A DNA stretch of 48,721 nt from Betaproteobacteria bacterium (GTDB lineage Bacteria; Pseudomonadota; Gammaproteobacteria; Burkholderiales; Rhodocyclaceae): contig WRMF01000016.1 in assembly GCA_009777245.1 (NCBI GenBank), positions 1 to 48,721 of the forward strand, read 5' to 3'. The notes under the pieces were generated by a model. The model did not search any database and had not been told where the DNA came from. It was given only the letters and a program-made list of their open reading frames with translations. The position numbers were made by a program, and so were the translations under genes. How positions within the stretch are numbered: position 1 is the stretch's first letter; the number at the start of each line of letters is the position of its first letter. Positions 32,740 through 42,508 of the stretch are shown here, piece by piece.

Positions 32740-34125
32740 ATGATACGTACCCGTTTCGCTCCCAGTCCCACCGGCTTTCTGCACATCGGCGGCGCGCGCA
32801 CCGCTCTTTTTGCCTGGGCTTATGCGCGCCGCCACGGCGGCAGGTTCATCCTCCGCATCGAAGATACCGACATCGAACGCTCCACGCCGGAAGCGGTACA
32901 GGCGATTTTTGACGGAATGACATGGCTCGGACTGGAGCACGACGAAGGCCCGTTCTTTCAGATGCAGCGCATGGAGCGTTACAAGGCGGTAATCAAAGAG
33001 ATGCTGGCGGCAGGCACGGCATACCCCTGTTACATGTCGCCCGCCGAACTGGAAGCCTTGCGCGAGGGACAACGCGCAAGAGGAGAAAAACCGCGCTACG
33101 ACGGACGCTGGCGCCCGGAAGCGGACAAGCCGGAATGCCCGCCGGACATCAAGCCGGTCATTCGCTTCAAAAATCCGCAAGACGGCGTTGTCGTCTGGAA
33201 CGATCTCGTCAAGGGGAAGATCGAAATTGCCAACAGCGAACTGGATGATCTCGTAATCGCCCGCGCCGACGGCACGCCAACATACAATTTTTGCGTGGTG
33301 GTGGATGATTGGGATATGGGCATTACCCATGTGATTCGCGGCGACGACCATGTCAACAACACCCCGCGTCAGATCAATATCCTGAGAGCATTGGGCGCTG
33401 CCGTGCCGGAGTACGCGCATCTTTCCATGATTCTGGGCGATGACGGCACAAAACTCTCCAAACGGCATGGCGCGGTATCGGTTATGCAGTTTGACGCCGA
33501 CGGTTTTTTGCCGGAAGCGGTCATCAACTATCTGGCGCGGCTTGGCTGGTCGCATGGCGACGATGAAATTTTTACGCTTGAGCAATTTATCGCCTGGTTT
33601 GACTTGACAAGCGTAATCCCCTCCGCCGCTCAGTTCAACACCGAAAAACTCCTCTGGCTGAACCAGCATTACATGAAAAAAATGGGCGCGTCCGCGCTTG
33701 CGCCAAAAATCGCCGAACGCCTGCGCTTCCAAAACATCAACCCTGAATCCGGCCCTGACCTTGAGGCGGCAATTTCGCTATATGTCGAACGCTGTCATAC
33801 CTTGAACGCGCTAAGAGACGCGCTCCTGCCTTTTTATAGTGAAGTAACGCCTGATGCGGCCTTGCTGGCGCAGTATCTTTCCGACGCGGCGCGTCCTGCC
33901 CTCTCTGAATTTGCGGCTGCGCTGGAAACAGTGGAATGGAGCGCGGCAGCCATCGGCGCGACACTAAAAGACATTTTGAAACGGCACGGCCTCAAAATGC
34001 CCCAGCTTGCCATGCCCCTGCGGGTGATTCTGCTGGGCGCTGCCGAAACCCCTTCCGTAGATGCGGTAATCGCCCTGCTCGGCAGGGAGCGTGTCCTGAC
34101 ACGCCTTGCGAGCATGACAGGGTAA
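32740..34125 (+). CDS. gltX: glutamyl-tRNA synthetase
   Basis: The 461-residue class Ic synthetase begins [24 protein letters not shown], where HIGG is the HIGH signature (about residues 15-18), and has LSKR (about residues 239-242) as the KMSKS motif. It also has the glutamate-specific [11 protein letters not shown] and an anticodon-binding C-terminal half. Length is typical for GluRS (460-490). A TACAAT hexamer at 32700 region may be its -10. RtcB follows 47 nt downstream. Confidence 0.95.
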   Translation: MIRTRFAPSPTGFLHIGGARTALFAWAYARRHGGRFILRIEDTDIERSTPEAVQAIFDGMTWLGLEHDEGPFFQMQRMERYKAVIKEMLAAGTAYPCYMSPAELEALREGQRARGEKPRYDGRWRPEADKPECPPDIKPVIRFKNPQDGVVVWNDLVKGKIEIANSELDDLVIARADGTPTYNFCVVVDDWDMGITHVIRGDDHVNNTPRQINILRALGAAVPEYAHLSMILGDDGTKLSKRHGAVSVMQFDADGFLPEAVINYLARLGWSHGDDEIFTLEQFIAWFDLTSVIPSAAQFNTEKLLWLNQHYMKKMGASALAPKIAERLRFQNINPESGPDLEAAISLYVERCHTLNALRDALLPFYSEVTPDAALLAQYLSDAARPALSEFAAALETVEWSAAAIGATLKDILKRHGLKMPQLAMPLRVILLGAAETPSVDAVIALLGRERVLTRLASMTG

Positions 34126-34172
34126 ACTCATGTCCGTGCCCGACCGTCCGCATAACATTTCGGAGTAATCTC

Positions 34173-35369
34173 ATGATTGAAGTCAAAGGCAAACACAATA
34201 CGGCCTTGTGCTATTGCGGGGAGCTGGAACCGGAGGCGATGAAGCAGATCAAGGCGGTTTGCGACCGCGAGGAATTCGCGGATAGCCGGATTAGGATCAT
34301 GCCGGATGTTCACGCCGGAAAGGGTTGCACCATCGGCACGACGATGACCATCACCGACAAGGTTGTGCCGGGCATGGTCGGCGTCGACATTGGCTGCGGC
34401 ATGGAAACCGCGCGCCTTGCCGAACGCAATCTGGATTTTGAAAAACTCGACCGCCTGATTCGGGCGGAAATTCCGTCCGGGCGCGGCATCCGCAAAAAAC
34501 ATCATCCGTTGAATTCCGAAATTGATCTGGACAGGTTGCGCTGCGCCGACCGTGTAAAGATAGATCGCGCCCGATTGAGCATCGGCACTTTGGGCGGCGG
34601 CAATCATTTCATCGAGATAGGCCGCGCCGATGACGGAACCCTGTATCTGGTTGTGCATTCAGGCAGCCGCCATCTTGGGCAGGAAGTCGCCAATTTGTAT
34701 CAGGATGAAGCCTGTAAGCGTTTATCAGGCTCTGCCAAAAAAACAGTGCGAGACGCCATCGCCGCCTTGCAAGCGAAGGGGCGGGAACACGAAATCGAAG
34801 AAACGCTCCAACGCCTGCAATCCGGCGCGGGCATTCCCAAAGACCTCTCCTATGCTTCAGGTAAATTGTTTGACGATTACATGCACGACATGCGGCTTGT
34901 CCAGCGTTTTGCGACATTGAACCGGCGGGCGATGACCGAGGTCATTCTGAGCGGGATGAATCTTACCGAAACGGATCGCTTTACCACCATCCACAATTAC
35001 ATTGACACGGAAGCGATGATCTTGCGGAAAGGCTCCGTTTCCGCCAAATCGGGGGAACATCTCCTGATTCCGATCAACATGCGCGACGGCAGTCTGATCT
35101 GCGTGGGCAAGGGTAACGCAGAGTGGAACTACTCCGCGCCGCACGGAGCAGGGCGGTTGATGAGCCGCACCAAGGCGTTCAACACGTTGTCCATGGATGA
35201 ATTCAAGTCCGAGATGGAAGGTATTTTTTCCACCTCGATTCATCGTAAAACGCTGGATGAATCGCCAATGGCCTACAAGAGCATGGATGAGATTCTTTCG
35301 CGCATCCGCCCGACGGTGGATGTAATCGAAAGAATCAGAACTGCATACAACTTCAAGGCAAGCGAATAG
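34173..35369 (+). CDS. rtcB: RNA-splicing ligase RtcB
   Basis: RtcB joins RNA 2',3'-cyclic phosphate or 3'-phosphate ends to 5'-hydroxyl ends using GTP and Mn2+. The 398-residue protein has the metal and active-site motifs MPDVHAGKGCTIGTT, GVDIGCGM, LGGGNHFIEIG and VVHSGSRHLG. It also has YSAPHGAGRLMSR, in which the His is the guanylylated nucleophile. The start ATG at 34173 follows CGGAG by 8 nt; the longer open frame is the shadow of gltX. No RtcA or RtcR is nearby. Confidence 0.95.
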   Translation: MIEVKGKHNTALCYCGELEPEAMKQIKAVCDREEFADSRIRIMPDVHAGKGCTIGTTMTITDKVVPGMVGVDIGCGMETARLAERNLDFEKLDRLIRAEIPSGRGIRKKHHPLNSEIDLDRLRCADRVKIDRARLSIGTLGGGNHFIEIGRADDGTLYLVVHSGSRHLGQEVANLYQDEACKRLSGSAKKTVRDAIAALQAKGREHEIEETLQRLQSGAGIPKDLSYASGKLFDDYMHDMRLVQRFATLNRRAMTEVILSGMNLTETDRFTTIHNYIDTEAMILRKGSVSAKSGEHLLIPINMRDGSLICVGKGNAEWNYSAPHGAGRLMSRTKAFNTLSMDEFKSEMEGIFSTSIHRKTLDESPMAYKSMDEILSRIRPTVDVIERIRTAYNFKASE

Positions 35370-35428
35370 GACAATTGCCTACAGGTTTTATCCGGCGGAA
35401 AAGCGGCGCGGGAATGACGGGCTACAAA

Positions 35429-35454
35429 CTCCCTTCCCGCAGGCGGGAAGGGAG
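35429..35454. terminator. hairpin between convergent rtcB and MCP genes
   Basis: CTCCCTTCCCG (35429-35439) and CGGGAAGGGAG (35444-35454) form a perfect 11-bp stem with a 4-nt loop in the 93-nt gap between convergent genes. There is no U-tract. Confidence 0.5.
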
Positions 35455-35462
35455 ATATTGCG

Positions 35463-37493
35463 TTATATGCTGAAATGGGAAATGCGATCCCGCAGCGTGT
35501 GCGCCAGTTGTTTAAGCCCTGAGGCGAATTGCGCCGATTCCTTCGCGCTGCTGCTGTTCTGGTCGGCCATTGCCGCGATCGTTTCGATGTTGCCGGAAAT
35601 TGCGGCAATCGCATCCGCCTGCTCCGTAAGCGAGCGCGAAATGGCATTGACCGCCGTTGTCACCTGATTGGCGCTCTCGCGGATGCTGGCGATGCTTTCG
35701 CCGGCATGTCCGGCATAGGAAACGCCTTCCTCTACCTGATTAACCCCGGCTTCCATGCTGGCAACGGCATTGGTCGTGCCGTCAATTATGCGGACAATCA
35801 AGGCGCTGATTTCCTGCGTTGAGCTTGAGGTGTGCTCGGCCAGCTTTCTCACTTCGTCGGCGACAACGGCAAAGCCGCGCCCGTGCTCTCCGGCGCGCGC
35901 GGCTTCAATCGCCGCGTTCAGCGCCAACAGATTTGTCTGTTCGGCAATCGCGCGGATTACATCAACGATCCTGGAAATGGCCTTGGATTCATGCTCCAGC
36001 ATGCGCACGATGTCAGAGGCGGAGCGCACGGTGTCGGCAACGCCCATCATGCTGTCCGCAGCCTGCTGGATAACCGTTGAGACGCGATTGGAATCGGTCG
36101 AGGTCTGGTTCGCCTGCCTGGCGCTATCGGAAATATGGGCGATATTGGCGTTCAGTTCCCCGATGCTGGAAGTCATTGTCGAGGCGGAATCGCTTTGTTG
36201 CTCCGATTGCTTGGCGACTTCGTTGGCGGTGTTGAGCAACAGATCGGAATCGTCAGCCAGTTTTTGCGCCGCCTTCTGGATGTCGCTCAACGCCGAGCGC
36301 ATCTTGTCGGCCATGACGCGGGTGGCTGTCAGAAGCTGACCCACTTCGTCCTCGCCGCGACTGGGTATCGCAATCGCCAGATTGCCCTCGGCAATCTGTT
36401 CCATTGCGCCTACAGCCACCGCCAATGGCCTTGATATCCAGCGGCGCGAAGTGGCGAAAGAGACGACTGACAACAACAAGCAAAGACTGATGACCCCGAA
36501 AATCAGGTAATTACGAATTCGCGTCGCTTCCGCAGTCATCTCCTGGTAATCCAGACTGGCGACGACAATCCAGTTCCATTGCGGAAAGATGTCGAACACC
36601 CCGATTTTTTCGCGCGCGGCGGCTCCTCCGGAGTCGGGATTGGCAAACCAATATGACAATATGCCGCTTTTCCGTTCGATGATGGCGCGGATATAGGCAA
36701 GACCATTCACGTCTTTTTCTTCGTAAAGGTTTTTTCCTTCAAGCGTCGGATGCACGATCAGCATTCCCGGCTCCCTCCCGGCGTCGACAACATACATGTA
36801 GCCGCTCTCGCCGAGCGTGACCTCAAGGACTTTCTGCCGCAACGAAGCCAGTTCGGCGGTAAAGTCAAGGCCGACGAAAAACGCGCCGACAATCGCGCCG
36901 GAAGCATCCTGCATCGGAATGTAATGGGTCATGTAATCGCGCTTGAAAAGGTTTGCCCTGCCGGTAAATGTGTTATTCGCCAGCAACGCGGCGTGAGCGG
37001 GGTGGCTGGGATCAAGCCTTGTGCCGATGGCGCGCTCGCCGCTTTCGTTTTTAAGCGATGTGGTTATGCGGATAAAATCGCCGCCGTCACGCGCGAAAAT
37101 GGTGGCGACAGCGCCGCTTATCGCGGTGAAACGATCCACAATGTCGAAATTCAGGTTCAGCGTGTCGCCGTCGGCTCTCAGCGCAGGCGTGTCCGCGCCC
37201 GATACGGCGATGCGTTGCGTTGTATCGAGCGTGTATCTCTGAGGCAGAGAGCCTTTCAGGACTTCCCCTATGCGAACAACATTTCTTTCCAGCTCGTTGT
37301 TATAGACCTGGATCATGCTCAATGTCTGACGGTTGATTTGTCGCACCGTCGCGGTGTTGTTATCAACGATGATTCCGGTCATCCATACTGACAGCCAGAC
37401 GATGGCGGCAATCAACAGCGTAACCAACGCAGCGGATTGGACAACGCTAAGTTTGGTCGCAATGGACCAGTTATTGAAAGACGGTATCGGCAT
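35463..37493 (-). CDS. methyl-accepting chemotaxis protein with Cache sensor
   Basis: The 676-residue chemoreceptor has an N-terminal transmembrane helix ([19 protein letters not shown]) and a long periplasmic Cache-type sensor domain (about residues 40-330). A second transmembrane helix ([18 protein letters not shown]), a HAMP domain and a cytoplasmic signalling domain follow. The signalling domain has the hairpin tip [19 protein letters not shown] and adaptation helices around it. No C-terminal CheR-binding pentapeptide is present; it ends [11 protein letters not shown] chose the ATG at 37493, preceded by GGGAGA. A (TG)21 microsatellite lies about 140 nt upstream. The ligand is unknown. Confidence 0.93.
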   Translation of the reverse strand: MPIPSFNNWSIATKLSVVQSAALVTLLIAAIVWLSVWMTGIIVDNNTATVRQINRQTLSMIQVYNNELERNVVRIGEVLKGSLPQRYTLDTTQRIAVSGADTPALRADGDTLNLNFDIVDRFTAISGAVATIFARDGGDFIRITTSLKNESGERAIGTRLDPSHPAHAALLANNTFTGRANLFKRDYMTHYIPMQDASGAIVGAFFVGLDFTAELASLRQKVLEVTLGESGYMYVVDAGREPGMLIVHPTLEGKNLYEEKDVNGLAYIRAIIERKSGILSYWFANPDSGGAAAREKIGVFDIFPQWNWIVVASLDYQEMTAEATRIRNYLIFGVISLCLLLSVVSFATSRRWISRPLAVAVGAMEQIAEGNLAIAIPSRGEDEVGQLLTATRVMADKMRSALSDIQKAAQKLADDSDLLLNTANEVAKQSEQQSDSASTMTSSIGELNANIAHISDSARQANQTSTDSNRVSTVIQQAADSMMGVADTVRSASDIVRMLEHESKAISRIVDVIRAIAEQTNLLALNAAIEAARAGEHGRGFAVVADEVRKLAEHTSSSTQEISALIVRIIDGTTNAVASMEAGVNQVEEGVSYAGHAGESIASIRESANQVTTAVNAISRSLTEQADAIAAISGNIETIAAMADQNSSSAKESAQFASGLKQLAHTLRDRISHFSI

Positions 37494-37633
37494 CGCAATG
37501 GTCTCCCGTTGATAGTTCAAGGCAGGGGCGTGAGCGAGCGACCCCCGGCATTGTATTTTGCTTGAAATTGAAGGAATGGTAAACGCCAAAACCCCGCCAA
37601 ACATGGGTTTGGTCGGTTTTGTATGACGTTAGC

Positions 37634-37677
<44 letters not shown>

Positions 37678-37714
37678 AAAAATCAGGCCAGAGCCAGTCT
37701 TATCAAAGACTTTT

Positions 37715-37764
37715 TTGACCACGCGTCTCGAAGAAGCACCAATCTTCAGGTTGGCGCGGCTCAC
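37715..37764 (+). mobile_element. short derivative of the palindromic element, copy 3
   Basis: The 50-nt unit reads TTGACCACGCGTCTCGAAG at one end and CTTCAGGTTGG...CTCAC at the other, matching the two ends of the 128-nt element with the middle (about 75 nt) missing. It lies in the opposite orientation to copies 1 and 2. Several substitutions suggest age. Confidence 0.7.
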
Positions 37765-37924
37765 GAATTTTCTTGCCGACATTGCGTTCACCTCACAATC
37801 CACCATCTCAGCATACCCTGAATATAAATCAAACGCAAGCGTCGTATGCGCGGCTTGGAAGGCGCAATGTTGGCGCTCGCGTTTGGCTCGCCCCAGCCCG
37901 GATCAAGCCATGACTTCCTGATCG

Positions 37925-38734
37925 TCAATCGTAGTATTCATGTTTCCTTCTTGAATGATCCCTTCTATGCCTTTCCTCGCGCCTTTCCTGCCAATCCGAG
38001 TATTCGCGCTTGTGGCCTTTTTTGAATGCCCTTGCGCTTATACGATCAGTAAAATATCCCTCCGGCTTTTGCTGCGCGTCATAAGCGGCAAAGGCGCATA
38101 CCGCGATTAGCATCACAGCCGCAAGCCAGGCACGGTTATGTCGGACAATGCTCGGCCCCGGCCCCGCGATTCTTCCGGTCAACATGGTCAAAGCCAGATT
38201 CCGCCTGCGAATTATGGAAAAGCCAAGCACGAGAACCATGTGGATAACCCCCACGGCTATCAGCGCCTCGCCAATTTCTTCGTGTACTTCCTCCATCCAC
38301 CACGGCCAGTCATTCCAGGTAAGATAGCCGCTGGCGCAGGCTACCGCCGTCAGGATGAAGAGTATGAGAGTGGCCGCAGCCATCGAGGCATTCTGTAGCG
38401 CGCCGAGCATGGAATTTCGGTTCGTTTGCGCCTCGCCTGTTCCGGAAAAGATGTTCAGCAAACCCTTGATTCTGCCGAACAGCGAACTTAGCCGCGCCTG
38501 CGACGGGCCAAACAGCCCATAGGCGATGCGAAACAGCAACAAGCCAGCCATGCTGTAGCCAAACGTGACGTGCAGGCTAAGCCATGAATCGCGCTCCGAA
38601 GTCGCCCATGCGCCGAAAAAACACACCGCAAACAGGACATGAAACATCCGTACCGGTGCGTCTACCATTAATCTGCCCGAGCCAACGGATTCAGGGGCGG
38701 GGGTTTTCATTTCGCCGGATTGCGTCATAATCAT
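37925..38734 (-). CDS. cytochrome b561-type membrane protein
   Basis: The 269-residue protein has four predicted transmembrane helices and the cytochrome b561/Ni-hydrogenase cytochrome b layout. Candidate heme-ligand histidines lie in VRMFHVLFAVC (helix 1), LSLHVTFGYSMAG (helix 2), VHEEIGEALIAVGVIHMVLV (helices 3-4), and there is GRIAGPGPSIVRHN. A long highly charged C-terminal tail rich in Arg, His, Lys and Asp follows (from about residue 225), which is unusual. It likely passes electrons to a periplasmic partner. It overlaps the small secreted protein gene and is divergent from the PepSY-two-component cluster, which may sense the same redox or metal condition (inference). Confidence 0.83.
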   Translation of the reverse strand: MIMTQSGEMKTPAPESVGSGRLMVDAPVRMFHVLFAVCFFGAWATSERDSWLSLHVTFGYSMAGLLLFRIAYGLFGPSQARLSSLFGRIKGLLNIFSGTGEAQTNRNSMLGALQNASMAAATLILFILTAVACASGYLTWNDWPWWMEEVHEEIGEALIAVGVIHMVLVLGFSIIRRRNLALTMLTGRIAGPGPSIVRHNRAWLAAVMLIAVCAFAAYDAQQKPEGYFTDRISARAFKKGHKREYSDWQERREERHRRDHSRRKHEYYD

Positions 38735-38906
38735 CTCCTACAAAGGGCGTATTTGCGCCTTGGACAATCCCTGTGGAACAGCTGGCATCATTAAAACGCG
38801 CCTGCTCCTTCGGGGCAGTGTCGCCCGCCCAGGTAATGCCGCTTAACAACAGCGTGCAAACAATTGCGCACCCGGTCAAAAATCTGTTCAAAATTTTGTT
38901 GCTCAT
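38691..38906 (-). CDS. small secreted protein of unknown function
   Basis: A 71-residue protein with a signal peptide (FLTGCAIVCTLLLSGITWAG, cleavage near residue 26) and a short mature part containing one Cys (NDASCSTGIVQGANTPFVGDD). It overlaps the start of the cytochrome b gene by 44 nt, indicating coupled translation or a later cytochrome b start. I do not recognise the family. It could be a small electron-transfer partner or an export tag. Confidence 0.5.
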   Translation of the reverse strand: MSNKILNRFLTGCAIVCTLLLSGITWAGDTAPKEQARFNDASCSTGIVQGANTPFVGDDYDAIRRNENPRP

Positions 38907-39043
38907 GAGTATTGCTCCGTTTTGATAAACAAAGCGGCATTTTGAACTGCAAGACCTGAATCTCCCCTGAACCCGAAATTCATCCTCCATTCAGCTTTGT
39001 TCCGCTAAATTTATGTTTCTTTTTCTAAAACGGAGTTCATGCA

Positions 39044-39622
39044 ATGAAACCATTTCTTTCTTTTCGACGGCTTTTTGCCGTATGTTTTATGCTGCTCGCC
39101 CTGCCGGTATTGGCGCAAAGCGGGCAGGGTTTGGGGCGCGAAGCTGCCAGAACCGGCGACATCATGCCGATGGAGCTGGTTTTGCAGCGGGCGCAGAAAG
39201 TCGCCCCCGGCAAGGTGCTGGAAGTGGAGCTGGAGCGAAAGCGCGGAACGTCGGTCTACGCGATCAAGCTCCTGCGCGATAACGGCACAGTATCCAAACT
39301 ATACTTCGACGCATGGGACGGCGCGTTGCTGGACAACCGCCGCCAACAGGCGAAAAAGAAGCATGATTGGGTGCGCGAAGCGGTCAGGGCGGGCGAAATC
39401 ATGCCATTGGAGCTGATTGTGCGGCAGGTGGAAAAAGCAGCTCTCGGCAGGATTCTGGAAATTGAACTGGAGCGAGAGCGCGGAATGTGGGTGTATGAAG
39501 TCAAGCTCTTGCGTGATAACGGCGCGTTGTCCAAACTATACTTCGACGCGCGGGATGGATATTTGCTTGACGGCAGGCAACAACGAGACCGCCGCGACGA
39601 GGAGTATCAGGAGGACTATTGA
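39044..39622 (+). CDS. secreted protein with two PepSY domains
   Basis: The 192-residue protein has a signal peptide (LFAVCFMLLALPVLAQ) and two PepSY repeats. Each begins with GDIMPMELVLQRAQKVAPG or GEIMPLELIVRQVEKAALG and ends in SKLYFDAWDGALL or SKLYFDARDGYLL (about residues 37-97 and 116-176). PepSY domains are periplasmic and often act as inhibitors or ligand sensors near two-component systems. The response regulator starts inside its stop codon (TGATG), so the genes form one operon. The two repeats are similar at protein level and arose by duplication. Confidence 0.85.
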   Translation: MKPFLSFRRLFAVCFMLLALPVLAQSGQGLGREAARTGDIMPMELVLQRAQKVAPGKVLEVELERKRGTSVYAIKLLRDNGTVSKLYFDAWDGALLDNRRQQAKKKHDWVREAVRAGEIMPLELIVRQVEKAALGRILEIELERERGMWVYEVKLLRDNGALSKLYFDARDGYLLDGRQQRDRRDEEYQEDY

Positions 39623-40284
39623 TGCGACTGTTGCTGGTTGAAGACGAGCGGACATTGCGGCAACAGCTTCTGCTTGCCCTGAAACACGCCGGTTACGCCG
39701 TGGACGAGGCGGATAACGGGCAGGAGGCGTTGTTTCTGGGCGATACCGAAAACTACGACGCGGTCATTCTGGACCTGGGTCTGCCCGGCATGGACGGCTT
39801 CTCTGTCCTGAAACGCTGGCGGGCGGGCAAGCGCATCATGCCGGTGCTGATTTTGACCGCGCGGGACGGTTGGCATGAAAAAGTGGAAGGCATTGACGCG
39901 GGCGCGGACGACTATCTGGTAAAACCCTTTCGGATAGAAGAATTGCTGGCCAGAATACGCGCGCTGATAAGGCGCTCCCAGGGATTGGCTTCGCCCCTGC
40001 TCGAATGTCGCGGCATCGTTCTGGACACCCGCGACAGCAAGGTGACAGTGGATGGATGGCCAATCGTCCTGACCGGGCATGAATTCATGGTGCTGGATTA
40101 TCTGATGCATCGTCCGGGCGTCATTGTCTCCCGCACGGAACTTACCGAACATATCTATGCCCAGGATTTCGACCGCGACTCGAACACCATCGAAGTCTTC
40201 ATTGCCCGCTTGCGTAAAAAACTGCCGCCCGACGCCATCAAAACCGTGCGCGGACTCGGCTATCAACTGGTTGTGGAGCCTTGA
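39622..40284 (+). CDS. OmpR-family response regulator (QseB/PmrA-like)
   Basis: The 220-residue regulator has a receiver domain with the acidic pair (VEDE, residues 7-10), phospho-acceptor Asp51 in VILDLGLPGMDG, and the conserved Lys in YLVKPF (near 101). A C-terminal winged helix (VFIARLRKKLPPDAIKTVRGLGYQLV) binds DNA. AGGAGG precedes the ATG by 7 nt. It is coupled to the upstream PepSY gene and the downstream kinase. Confidence 0.93.
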   Translation: MRLLLVEDERTLRQQLLLALKHAGYAVDEADNGQEALFLGDTENYDAVILDLGLPGMDGFSVLKRWRAGKRIMPVLILTARDGWHEKVEGIDAGADDYLVKPFRIEELLARIRALIRRSQGLASPLLECRGIVLDTRDSKVTVDGWPIVLTGHEFMVLDYLMHRPGVIVSRTELTEHIYAQDFDRDSNTIEVFIARLRKKLPPDAIKTVRGLGYQLVVEP

Positions 40285-40286
40285 CC

Positions 40287-41729
40287 ATGAAACTGCCGCT
40301 TATGCGGGACAGCATACGCTGGCGTCTGGCTCTGGCCACGGCCGCTACTATGTGCGTCGCCCTGTTCCTGACAGGTTTGGTATTGCATAAGCTGTTTCAC
40401 GATCATGTGGCGCGGCAATTGGCACAGACGCTGGAAATACGGCTTGACCAAGTGACCGCCGAGTTTGAAACGGACGAAGACGGCATGCCGCGTATCGAGC
40501 AGGATCAACTGAATGACCCGCTCTGGCAGCAACCTTATTCCGGCCTGTACTGGCAGGTAGACCGGATACAGTCCGCGCAGCAGAACGCAAATGAGACCGG
40601 TGTGCTACGCTCCCGTTCGTTATGGGACGCCACGCTCGCCATTCCGCCGGATGCGCTGGCTGATGGGCGCACACGTCGCCATGAAATTCCGGGGCCGAAC
40701 CAGCAAACCCTGATGGCGCTGGAGCGCGCCGTCTATACGGATGAGTTCAATCAGTGGCGTTTGATAGTCGCCGCCAGCATGGCAAATTTAGAACAAGTCG
40801 AACAGGCTGTCGCCGAATTTTCCGGGTTGCTGGTCTTGTCTCTGGGCGTCATGTTTGTACTGTTCATGCTGGCGGCCATCCTGCAAATTCATGTGGGGCT
40901 TGCTCCCCTGCGCCGCCTGCGAGCCGCCCTGTTGCGGATTCGACACGGCAAGGCGCAACAACTGCCGGGGCGTTATCCGCAGGAAGTACAGCCTCTGGTG
41001 GATGATTTCAATCAGGTTTTGAGCCGCAATGCCGAAATTGTTTCCCGCTCCCGCTATCAGACCGGCAATCTGGCGCACGCCATAAAGACCCCGCTGGCCG
41101 TTCTGCAACAGGCAGGGGAACTTGCCCTGCAAGCCCCGGAGACTGAAGGGCTTGCCCAACTGCTGTTGGAGCAGGTCGAAATTGCCGGACGGCAGGTAAA
41201 TTGGCATCTGGCGCGTTCCCGCGCCATTGCTGCGGGCGCGCCCGGTCATGCGACTCCCATTGCCCCGGTTCTTGTCTCTCTGACGCGGGCAATGAGTATG
41301 GTATATGCCGAGCGCGGCATCGAAATAGATTGGAAGCCGCCTGCCCCGACAACGATTTTCGCCGGAGAAATAGAGGACTTGCAGGAAATGCTGGGCAACC
41401 TGCTGGACAATGCCTGCAAGTGGGCCAGGAGCAAAGTCGTAATCGAAATCGCCTGCCAGTCCACAGAACTCATCATTGATATTGGGGATGACGGCCCCGG
41501 CATTTTGCCGGAAGTCATGAATGCGGCGTTGTCGCGCGGCGTTCGCCTGGACGAGTCTATTCCGGGCAGCGGCCTTGGTCTCTCGATTGTCACCGAACTT
41601 GCGACGCTCTATCGCGGCAGGCTTCTGTTTTCATCCTCGCCAAACCTGGGAGGATTGCAGGCTCGCCTCGTCCTGCCATCCGTCCCATACGGGACGGACG
41701 ATTCCGCCAATGGCTCAACTGTAAGGTAG
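40287..41729 (+). CDS. sensor histidine kinase (QseC-like)
   Basis: The 480-residue kinase has an N-terminal transmembrane helix (LALATAATMCVALFLTGLVL) and a periplasmic sensor (about residues 36-170). A second helix (LLVLSLGVMFVLFMLAAILQI) precedes a HAMP region. The dimerisation box GNLAHAIKTPLAVL carries the phospho-acceptor His264, and the ATP-binding boxes follow: N (LGNLLDNACKWA), G1 (IGDDGPGI) and G2 (GSGLGLSIV). Its ATG lies just past the response-regulator stop, with GGAGCC upstream. The likely input is the adjacent PepSY protein (inference). Confidence 0.93.
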   Translation: MKLPLMRDSIRWRLALATAATMCVALFLTGLVLHKLFHDHVARQLAQTLEIRLDQVTAEFETDEDGMPRIEQDQLNDPLWQQPYSGLYWQVDRIQSAQQNANETGVLRSRSLWDATLAIPPDALADGRTRRHEIPGPNQQTLMALERAVYTDEFNQWRLIVAASMANLEQVEQAVAEFSGLLVLSLGVMFVLFMLAAILQIHVGLAPLRRLRAALLRIRHGKAQQLPGRYPQEVQPLVDDFNQVLSRNAEIVSRSRYQTGNLAHAIKTPLAVLQQAGELALQAPETEGLAQLLLEQVEIAGRQVNWHLARSRAIAAGAPGHATPIAPVLVSLTRAMSMVYAERGIEIDWKPPAPTTIFAGEIEDLQEMLGNLLDNACKWARSKVVIEIACQSTELIIDIGDDGPGILPEVMNAALSRGVRLDESIPGSGLGLSIVTELATLYRGRLLFSSSPNLGGLQARLVLPSVPYGTDDSANGSTVR

Positions 41730-41830
41730 TGTCGGCAAGATAAGAGCCTGGGGTGAGCGGAACGAACCCGAACCTACCGGGTTCCAGTAGGGGTGTGCCG
41801 GAAATGTTCTTTCTGGATTCAGGGGAATTA

Positions 41831-42181
41831 TTATTTCCCGTGTTTAGGCATGTTTTTGTTCCTTGTCTTTCTGTAGAATAAATACGTGGCAAAAAAAGGC
41901 AGAACCAGAAGGGCAAGATAGACGCTTACAAAAAACAATATATTTATAGGGCTATCCCAAAAAAAGATATAAGTTACATACCCATACGCAAGAAAAGAAA
42001 CAGCAGTAACAGCTATATGGAACAGTATGATTTTATAATCAAGGAACATCAATAATATGAACAGACCTACCATATGCGTGCCAAAAATGACAAAAATATT
42101 TGTCCATACCATCTCCCCGCCATGCCCAAAAGCCTGATCCGGTAGAATCATTGCCAAAATGAAAATCAGAAATTTATTCAT
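41831..42181 (-). CDS. AT-rich small membrane protein
   Basis: The 116-residue protein begins with a signal-like segment (FLIFILAMILPDQAFG) followed by HGGEM and about three transmembrane helices: IFVIFGTHMVGLFILLMFL, ILFHIAVTAVSFLAYGYVTYIFF and ILFFVSVYLALLVLPFFATYLF. A basic tail follows. I do not recognise it. The DNA here is visibly more AT-rich than in the flanking genes. It pairs with the next small ORF on the same strand, 45 nt upstream, so both may have come in together. Confidence 0.55.
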   Translation of the reverse strand: MNKFLIFILAMILPDQAFGHGGEMVWTNIFVIFGTHMVGLFILLMFLDYKIILFHIAVTAVSFLAYGYVTYIFFWDSPINILFFVSVYLALLVLPFFATYLFYRKTRNKNMPKHGK

Positions 42182-42226
42182 TGCAAGTCTCAGAGTCGCG
42201 TCATTAATGGTTGAATTTGATGAATA

Positions 42227-42508
42227 TCAAATAATTGATCCACATAAAGAGAATATGGTAGACCCCGCTACGCAGCCGGTGGCGGACACGCAGTTCAGCA
42301 TGGTGAATAGATTGCGTTTTTCCTTGTCTTTCTTGAACAAAAAATACAGGAATAGCACAAATGATACATATGATTGCATCTCAAACACGAATGTAAGGTT
42401 TGTTGCGGCATAGCCGCCTCCTAATCTATTCATCATCAACATGGCTAAAAAGACACATTGCAGGTTGATTATGAACATGACGAAGATATGTATCTTATCA
42501 ACTTTCAT
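42227..42508 (-). CDS. AT-rich small membrane protein
   Basis: A 93-residue protein with about three hydrophobic segments (HIFVMFIINLQCVFLAMLMM, SYVSFVLFLYFLF, VSATGCVAGSTIFSLCGSII) and no recognisable domain. Base composition is AT-rich, as in the neighbour at 41831-42181. It could be a coincidental ORF, but the paired arrangement and membrane character argue for a real gene pair. Confidence 0.45.
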   Translation of the reverse strand: MKVDKIHIFVMFIINLQCVFLAMLMMNRLGGGYAATNLTFVFEMQSYVSFVLFLYFLFKKDKEKRNLFTMLNCVSATGCVAGSTIFSLCGSII

